A DNA stretch of 11,332 nucleotides, taken from the NCBI GenBank assembly GCA_041484845.1, contig JBGPIK010000213.1:1-11332 (forward strand). The letters are read 5' to 3'. This document shows positions 7,186 to 11,332 of the stretch, piece by piece. The notes beneath the pieces were generated by a model. That model saw only the letters and a list, made by a program, of their open reading frames with translations. It was not told the origin of the DNA and did not search any database. Source of the DNA: JBGPIK01 sp041484845. Its GTDB lineage: Bacteria; Desulfobacterota; Binatia; UBA9968. The position numbers and the translations under genes are program-made. The stretch's first letter is position 1. Every line of letters begins with the position of its first letter.

Positions 7186-7455
7186 ATGAGAGAGCTGGGC
7201 GTAATTGGGATGATGGTACAACCCGATCGATGGGTGCAGGTTGCTGAGATAGCCAAAATGTTCGGGTTGAGTGAGGAATCGATAAAGCGGTTGGCAAAGA
7301 CTCATGGTTTGCCGTTGCGACGCGTGACTCCTTTCGCCACGCCCGGAACACTTGAGTCTGACCTCGTCAAGTGGTTAAAGGCTCAGCCACAGGTGGGCGC
7401 CCCGGTTCGCTCGAAAGACCAGGCTAGATCAAAGACGAAGACGAAAAAGGTTTAG
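7186..7455 (+). CDS. Small helix-turn-helix DNA-binding protein
   Basis: This 89-residue protein carries one helix-turn-helix resembling the excisionase/MerR-type HTH_17 family: WVQVAEIAKMFGLSEESIKR (16-35) forms the first helices, GLPLRRVTP is wing-like, and LESDLVKWL (56-64) fits the closing helix. A Lys/Arg-rich tail (67-89) probably adds nonspecific DNA contact. GAAGG at 7175-7179 supports the ATG at 7186; Met9 and Met10 are weaker alternatives. It stands alone between two intergenic regions, with its own promoter and a tandem operator-like repeat, so autoregulation is plausible but unproven. The fold is shared by phage excisionases, but no integrase or attachment site is visible, so a host regulator is the simpler reading. 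Its targets are unknown. Confidence 0.72.
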   Translation: MRELGVIGMMVQPDRWVQVAEIAKMFGLSEESIKRLAKTHGLPLRRVTPFATPGTLESDLVKWLKAQPQVGAPVRSKDQARSKTKTKKV

Positions 7456-7821
7456 CCTTTATAGAAAGACCGAGTGCAATCATCTTTGATCCTTTTCACC
7501 ATGTAGCTTACCTCAAGACCCCGGACCAGTCACACATCGTCGTGGACAATGGCGTTAGCCACCGATGTTACATAGACTCACCGAACAATCCATCGCGCAT
7601 TCTGCAGCGGGAAATAAACTCGGTTGAAGTCGAGCAGCCTCAGGGCGCGCTGGAAGCGGGAGGCAACCGAGACCGCAACGTTCAGCACCCAGGTGCGAAT
7701 CCGGAGACTCGGGGCATTGCCCGGAAGTTCGGGGGCTGGCTCATCGTGTCCGTGGGGGCGTGAAGGATCTGCCCGAGTTGCTTGTCGGGCCGCGCAGTGG
7801 CGGAACGGCTCGGCTACCAAA

Positions 7822-7845
7822 TTGCTGATTCTGAATTTGCTGATT
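7822..7845. repeat. TTGCTGATT direct repeat with internal stem
   Basis: TTGCTGATT occurs at 7822-7830 and 7837-7845, a 15-base period. CAAATT (7818-7823) and AATTTG (7834-7839) are also complementary, so the stretch could form a small AT-rich hairpin. Variants of TGATT/TCTGATC continue to about 7860, as in decaying simple repeats. Confidence 0.4.
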
Positions 7846-7887
7846 TCCGACCTCTGATCTCTGGAGCGTGTGAGGCGACTGAGCGCA

Positions 7888-7906
7888 CCTTTCGACATGC
7901 TCAGGG
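7888..7906. repeat. Possible dispersed intergenic repeat copy
   Basis: CCTTTCGACATGCTCAGGG resembles the element CCTTCGACAAGCTCAGG, which I recall as a common dispersed intergenic repeat in several environmental bacterial lineages. Only one copy lies in this window, so the assignment rests on memory of that motif. Confidence 0.35.
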
Positions 7907-7963
7907 CAACCCGCGAAGCACACCAGGCTTTTTCAGCAAGCGGCTAGGAATTAATGTCGGCTG

Positions 7964-7970
7964 GGGGGTG
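7964..7970 (+). promoter_or_regulatory. Unusual ribosome binding site of the hybrid kinase
   Basis: The consensus-like GGAGG at 7970-7974 is only 1 base from the ATG at 7976, too close for normal initiation. GGGGGTG at 7964-7970 can pair with the anti-Shine-Dalgarno through one G-U pair and stands 5 bases from the ATG, so it is the likelier site. An in-frame TAA at 7952-7954 rules out a longer protein. Confidence 0.5.
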
Positions 7971-7975
7971 GAGGA

Positions 7976-10900
7976 ATGGACAAGATCAGTGTTCTGGTGG
8001 TCGAAGACAACGCGATTACGCGCAAGATGTTTCGTCTCGCGCTCGAATCCGTAGGGTATAATGTCTTAGAGGCGCCGGACGGAAAATCCGCTCTGCGCTT
8101 AGCGACAGAAGGACCTTCCCTCATAGTGCAGGATCTACTGCTCCCGGATATCGACGGCCTTGATTTAGTCAATCAACTGCGCGCGGCCCTACCGAACCCG
8201 CAAATCCCCATCCTGGCTTGCACCGGCCTGATGTCGAAAATACAGGAAGCCCGAACTTTACAGGGTGGGTTTACCGACTATCTGTTCAAACCGGTCGCGC
8301 CGTCCCAATTGCTGCAGACGATCCAAGGGTATCTCATCACACCGGCTGCCGCACCACGAAACACAGAAGCAAAAATCAAAGTTTTATTGGTAGACGACGA
8401 CCCCGTCGAACTGAAGCTGGAAAAGCTCGTTCTCGAAGCCGAAGGTTTCGACGTGATCACAGCCACGGACGGAAAGGAAGCTTGGGAAACGGCCCAGGAG
8501 CTGAGACCCGGCGCTGTGCTCTGCGATCTCGTAATGCCAAGAATGACCGGCTTCGATCTGTGTATGGCGCTGAGGAAAGATCCGAGATTTTCCACGCTTC
8601 CGATCGTGATTACCTCTTCGTCTGTCTCGTATATCGGCGAAGAGGACCGCAAACTTGCAGAAAAGGTCGGCGCGGATGCGTTTGTGGTCCGTACTCCCGA
8701 CCTGAAAGAAGTGGTGGAAGCGCTGCGGGCCGCCCTCATTCGTCCCTCACACCCGCAACCGACATCGGACTCGGAGACGCTAAAGGATAACTACGTGCAA
8801 CGCCTGATCGCTCATCTTGAGCATCAGACCTCTCACAACACCGAGATGATGCGACGGTCGGCGGAGCAGAAAGCGCACCTCGCGGTTGTAGCGAGGATAA
8901 CCGCGACATTAAACAAAAAATTGCCGCTGCAAGCGGCACTCGATGAAGCCCTGGCTTTGATTCTAGATGTGGCTGGAAGTTCACTGGGTGCTATTTTCCT
9001 CGCCGACCCCAATGGCAAGCTCTCGCTGCGGTCGCAGATCGGATTCAACGATTCCGAATGGGACGAGTTGCAGAACTTGTTTGGCTACTCCGACTTTCTT
9101 TACCGCGCCCTGGAACAAAGAAAACCTCTGACGACGACCACGCCGCAAATCGTCAGGAATTCTAATGGAGATGCTCACAAGAACATTAATGCTCCCTCTT
9201 TACTGATTGCTCCTCTCCTCGCCGCGGATGAGCCACAGGGTGTTTTGGTCGTCTTCTCTTCTCATAGCGGTCTGGATAACGAATGGGTTAATTCGGTCGA
9301 CACGGTGACCTCACAATTGGCCCAGGCCGTGCTCCTTGCCCGCACGTTAGCGAGGGTCTCAGAGTCTGAGCAGCGCTTCCGAGAGCTGGCTGAAAACATT
9401 CGCGAGATTTTCTTTGTCGCCGGCTGCGGTGGTAGCCCGGTCCATTACGTGAGCCCTGCGTACGAACGGATCACCGGGTACAAATGCGCCGATCTTTACC
9501 GAGATCCGCTTGCCTGGCTAGCGCATATTCATCCGGACGACCGCGCGCGTGTAGAGCAGGCTTTGCGAAGCGATCCGGTCAATTTGGACCAGGAATACCG
9601 CATCGTCAAAGCCACCGGCGAATTGCGCTATCTGCATTTGCGCGCGTTTCCCGTTAGGGGAGAGAACGGAGAAGTGGTGCGCACCGTCGGCATCATCGAA
9701 GACGTCACGGAACGCAAACTGGCCGAGGCGCAAACGCGTGTACAAATGGCCGCGCTTAAGTCCGCTGCGAATAGCATCGTGATAACGGATCGAGATGGTC
9801 TTGTCACCTGGGTCAATCCTGCATTTTCGAAACTTACGGGCTATTCTTCGCAAGAAGTGATTGGGAAGAACCCCAGCCTGCTCAAGTCGGGCGCGCAGGA
9901 CCGGCAGTTCTATCGAGATCTTTGGAACACAATCCTATCTGGATCGGTCTGGTCCGGGAACATCGTGAACCGTCGCAAAGATGGCTCGCTTTATACCGAA
10001 GAGCAGTCCATCACGCCGGTACGCGACAACGAAGGCGAGATTTCCCACTTCATAGCGATTAAACAAGACGTTACCGACCGCAAGCGCGCTGAGGCAGAGG
10101 TGCAACGCAATCTCGAGCGCATCCACGCCTTGTATGAAATCGATTTGGCCATTGGTTCGACTTTGGATCTCCACGCGATCGTGGCTGTCCTGTTGGAGAA
10201 AATTGAGCTGTTCGTGCCCATCGCCGCCGTCACTACCGTCAGATTATACAATCCCCGGACCGGGGAATTAGAGGCATTGGCGTGCCGCGGACTAAACGAA
10301 GACGAATGGAAAGCCGAGCAAGGCGGCCTGCCCACCAGAACCGGCCAGCGCGTGGCGGAGACCAAGTCACCCTTGACAGTGCTCAACTTGCTTACGAGTA
10401 CCTTAACGGTTAATCCGGAGGTCATCCGGAAACGGGGCTTGATCTCTTATTTGGGCGTTCCACTGATCGCCCACGACCAGGTTCTTGGAGTGCTTAATTT
10501 ATATACCCGGCAAGAACACGAATTCACGGATGAGGAGATTGAGTTCTTCAAAACGCTCGCAGGCCAAGCCGCCATCGCTATCGATAACGCCCAACTCTAC
10601 GAAGCCGTAATCCGCGCCAAATCCGGATTAGAGATAAGCAATGGTTATCTCAACCGATCATTAAGACAGCTATCAAGCTTGTACACGGCCCTCGGTCCGC
10701 TGGAGCCTAAAAAATCCACTCACGCGACTATGGCGGGCATCGTCGAACGGCTGATGGAAGCAACCGGCGCCGATGCCGCGCTCATTCGGCTCTGGGACAA
10801 GCAAACGGGCGCATATCTAATTACCGGTCATCGCGGCTTCACCGATGAGTATCTGGAGCGGGTCAATGCCGCGCACGTTGCAGGGGCTGTGAAATGGGTG

Positions 10901-11332
10901 GTCGAACACGGTGAACCCATTATTGCGCCCGATATTGCTTCGGAGCCTCGTTTCAAGGGCAAGGTTCAGCTTAAGCAGGGACTCCGTTCCTGCGCCGTCC
11001 TTCCTCTCAAGGTTCAAAACGAAGTGCGGGGCATTTTTCATATCGCTAGCCGTAAGCTTGGCTACTTCGATGAGGAGCAAAAACTTCACCTCACGGCCAT
11101 TGCGCGGCAGATGGGTATCGCGTTGGAGAACAAGGAAATGTTTGACAACCTGCGAGCGTCCAGGGACGAGCTGGAGAAGGCAAATAAGATCAAGGACGAT
11201 TTCCTGAGCGTCATGTCGCACGAGCTGAAAACTCCGCTCGTCGTCGTTATCGGTTACGCTGAACTGCTCAAGAACGGGGCGATCGGTGCGCTTAACCAGG
11301 AACAGCAAGAGGCGCTGGAACGTATGCTTGGA
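7976..11332 (+). CDS. Hybrid multi-sensor histidine kinase, REC-REC-GAF-PAS-PAS-GAF-GAF-HisKA (3' end outside window)
   Basis: The frame stays open from the ATG at 7976 to the window end, 1119 residues without a stop. Seen in order: receiver 1 (about 1-120; Asp53 in QDLLLPD, Thr83, Lys105); receiver 2 (about 133-250; Asp184 in CDLVMP, Ser214, but Arg239 where Lys is expected); a charged helical linker; GAF (about 303-455); PAS (about 465-585, HPDDR, EDVTERK); PAS (about 592-705, VNPAFSKLTGYS, QDVTDRK); GAF (about 712-878); GAF (about 895-1058); and HisKA with SHELKTP and His1082. The HATPase domain must follow outside the window. No membrane span is visible, so it should be cytoplasmic and sense internal cues, perhaps ligands, redox or light through GAF and PAS. 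N-terminal receivers suggest it takes phosphate from other kinases as well as making its own. The ligands are not predictable. Confidence 0.95.
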   Translation, partial: MDKISVLVVEDNAITRKMFRLALESVGYNVLEAPDGKSALRLATEGPSLIVQDLLLPDIDGLDLVNQLRAALPNPQIPILACTGLMSKIQEARTLQGGFTDYLFKPVAPSQLLQTIQGYLITPAAAPRNTEAKIKVLLVDDDPVELKLEKLVLEAEGFDVITATDGKEAWETAQELRPGAVLCDLVMPRMTGFDLCMALRKDPRFSTLPIVITSSSVSYIGEEDRKLAEKVGADAFVVRTPDLKEVVEALRAALIRPSHPQPTSDSETLKDNYVQRLIAHLEHQTSHNTEMMRRSAEQKAHLAVVARITATLNKKLPLQAALDEALALILDVAGSSLGAIFLADPNGKLSLRSQIGFNDSEWDELQNLFGYSDFLYRALEQRKPLTTTTPQIVRNSNGDAHKNINAPSLLIAPLLAADEPQGVLVVFSSHSGLDNEWVNSVDTVTSQLAQAVLLARTLARVSESEQRFRELAENIREIFFVAGCGGSPVHYVSPAYERITGYKCADLYRDPLAWLAHIHPDDRARVEQALRSDPVNLDQEYRIVKATGELRYLHLRAFPVRGENGEVVRTVGIIEDVTERKLAEAQTRVQMAALKSAANSIVITDRDGLVTWVNPAFSKLTGYSSQEVIGKNPSLLKSGAQDRQFYRDLWNTILSGSVWSGNIVNRRKDGSLYTEEQSITPVRDNEGEISHFIAIKQDVTDRKRAEAEVQRNLERIHALYEIDLAIGSTLDLHAIVAVLLEKIELFVPIAAVTTVRLYNPRTGELEALACRGLNEDEWKAEQGGLPTRTGQRVAETKSPLTVLNLLTSTLTVNPEVIRKRGLISYLGVPLIAHDQVLGVLNLYTRQEHEFTDEEIEFFKTLAGQAAIAIDNAQLYEAVIRAKSGLEISNGYLNRSLRQLSSLYTALGPLEPKKSTHATMAGIVERLMEATGADAALIRLWDKQTGAYLITGHRGFTDEYLERVNAAHVAGAVKWVVEHGEPIIAPDIASEPRFKGKVQLKQGLRSCAVLPLKVQNEVRGIFHIASRKLGYFDEEQKLHLTAIARQMGIALENKEMFDNLRASRDELEKANKIKDDFLSVMSHELKTPLVVVIGYAELLKNGAIGALNQEQQEALERMLG

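Larger units (their letters stand above)
7456..7975 (+). other. Long intergenic region before the hybrid kinase
   Basis: I find no believable gene in these 520 bases. Open frames on both strands give low-complexity, Arg/Ser-rich products without recognisable domains. The stretch holds a GCCCGA/TCGGGC hairpin (7771-7790) without a T-run, a TTGCTGATT repeat (7822-7845) and a CCTTTCGAC...CTCAGGG element (7888-7906). No strong promoter for the next gene stands out. Confidence 0.6.

Noticed and set aside
7790..7860. tRNA-like start (GCAGTGGCGGAACGGC resembles a tRNA-Leu 5' end)
   Set aside because: No T-arm, acceptor pairing or proper anticodon loop follows; the resemblance stops after about 16 bases.
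7578..7898. 106-codon minus-strand frame in the gap before the hybrid kinase
   Set aside because: The product is Arg/Ser-rich with no domain, it crosses the repeats and hairpin, and no ribosome binding site is evident.
8218..8790. 190-codon plus-strand frame inside the hybrid kinase
   Set aside because: It is out of frame with clear receiver domains and gives a basic low-complexity product; it is a shadow.
10817..11308. 163-codon minus-strand frame near the window end
   Set aside because: It lies opposite the third GAF and HisKA domains, which have strong motif support; it is a shadow.
1..11332. CRISPR array, transposase, integrase, toxin-antitoxin or defence genes
   Set aside because: I looked for regularly spaced repeats, DDE/serine/tyrosine recombinase motifs and paired small genes and saw none; all clear genes are signalling proteins.

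Overview
The window is an almost unbroken run of bacterial signal-transduction genes, all on the + strand: three sensor histidine kinases, two single-domain receivers, one NarL-type response regulator, one small helix-turn-helix protein and one unrecognised small protein. The first and last genes run off the window. Base composition looks moderate to moderately GC-rich. Multi-domain PAS/GAF/REC kinases, a PilZ fusion and a CXXC segment ahead of PilZ suggest a free-living, environmentally versatile Gram-negative-type bacterium, perhaps of an uncultivated soil or sediment lineage (Acidobacteriota, Methylomirabilota/Rokubacteria or Nitrospirota are guesses). There is no rRNA, tRNA or ribosomal protein gene to fix the phylum.

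Region 1 (1-3615): a membrane histidine kinase with an N-terminal Cys segment and a PilZ domain (predicted c-di-GMP sensor) is followed by two stand-alone receiver proteins and a small unknown protein. Short gaps and good ribosome binding sites on the receivers suggest one operon: a kinase that reads an intracellular second messenger and passes phosphate to two diffusible receivers. No output domain is present, so the final target lies elsewhere.

Region 2 (3616-6884): after a 355-base gap with a possible promoter comes a classical pair, a NarL/DegS-type kinase with a periplasmic sensor segment and a PAS domain, then a receiver-LuxR-HTH regulator. Between them is a 23-codon open frame that starts on the kinase stop codon (ATGA) and ends in LTAELPL, repeating the last strand of the kinase ATPase domain. 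It looks like the relic of a second kinase C-terminus.

Region 3 (6885-7455): a 301-base gap holds a nested inverted repeat, two TTACGTAG copies exactly 10 bases apart and a perfect extended -10 box, followed by a small excisionase/MerR-like HTH protein. This is the best-defined promoter in the window.

Region 4 (7456-11332): about 520 bases without a convincing gene, with short repeats, lead into a very large hybrid kinase that stays open to the window end. Its visible 1119 residues read REC-REC-GAF-PAS-PAS-GAF-GAF-HisKA; the ATPase domain must lie beyond the window. I found no CRISPR array, transposase or RNA gene.
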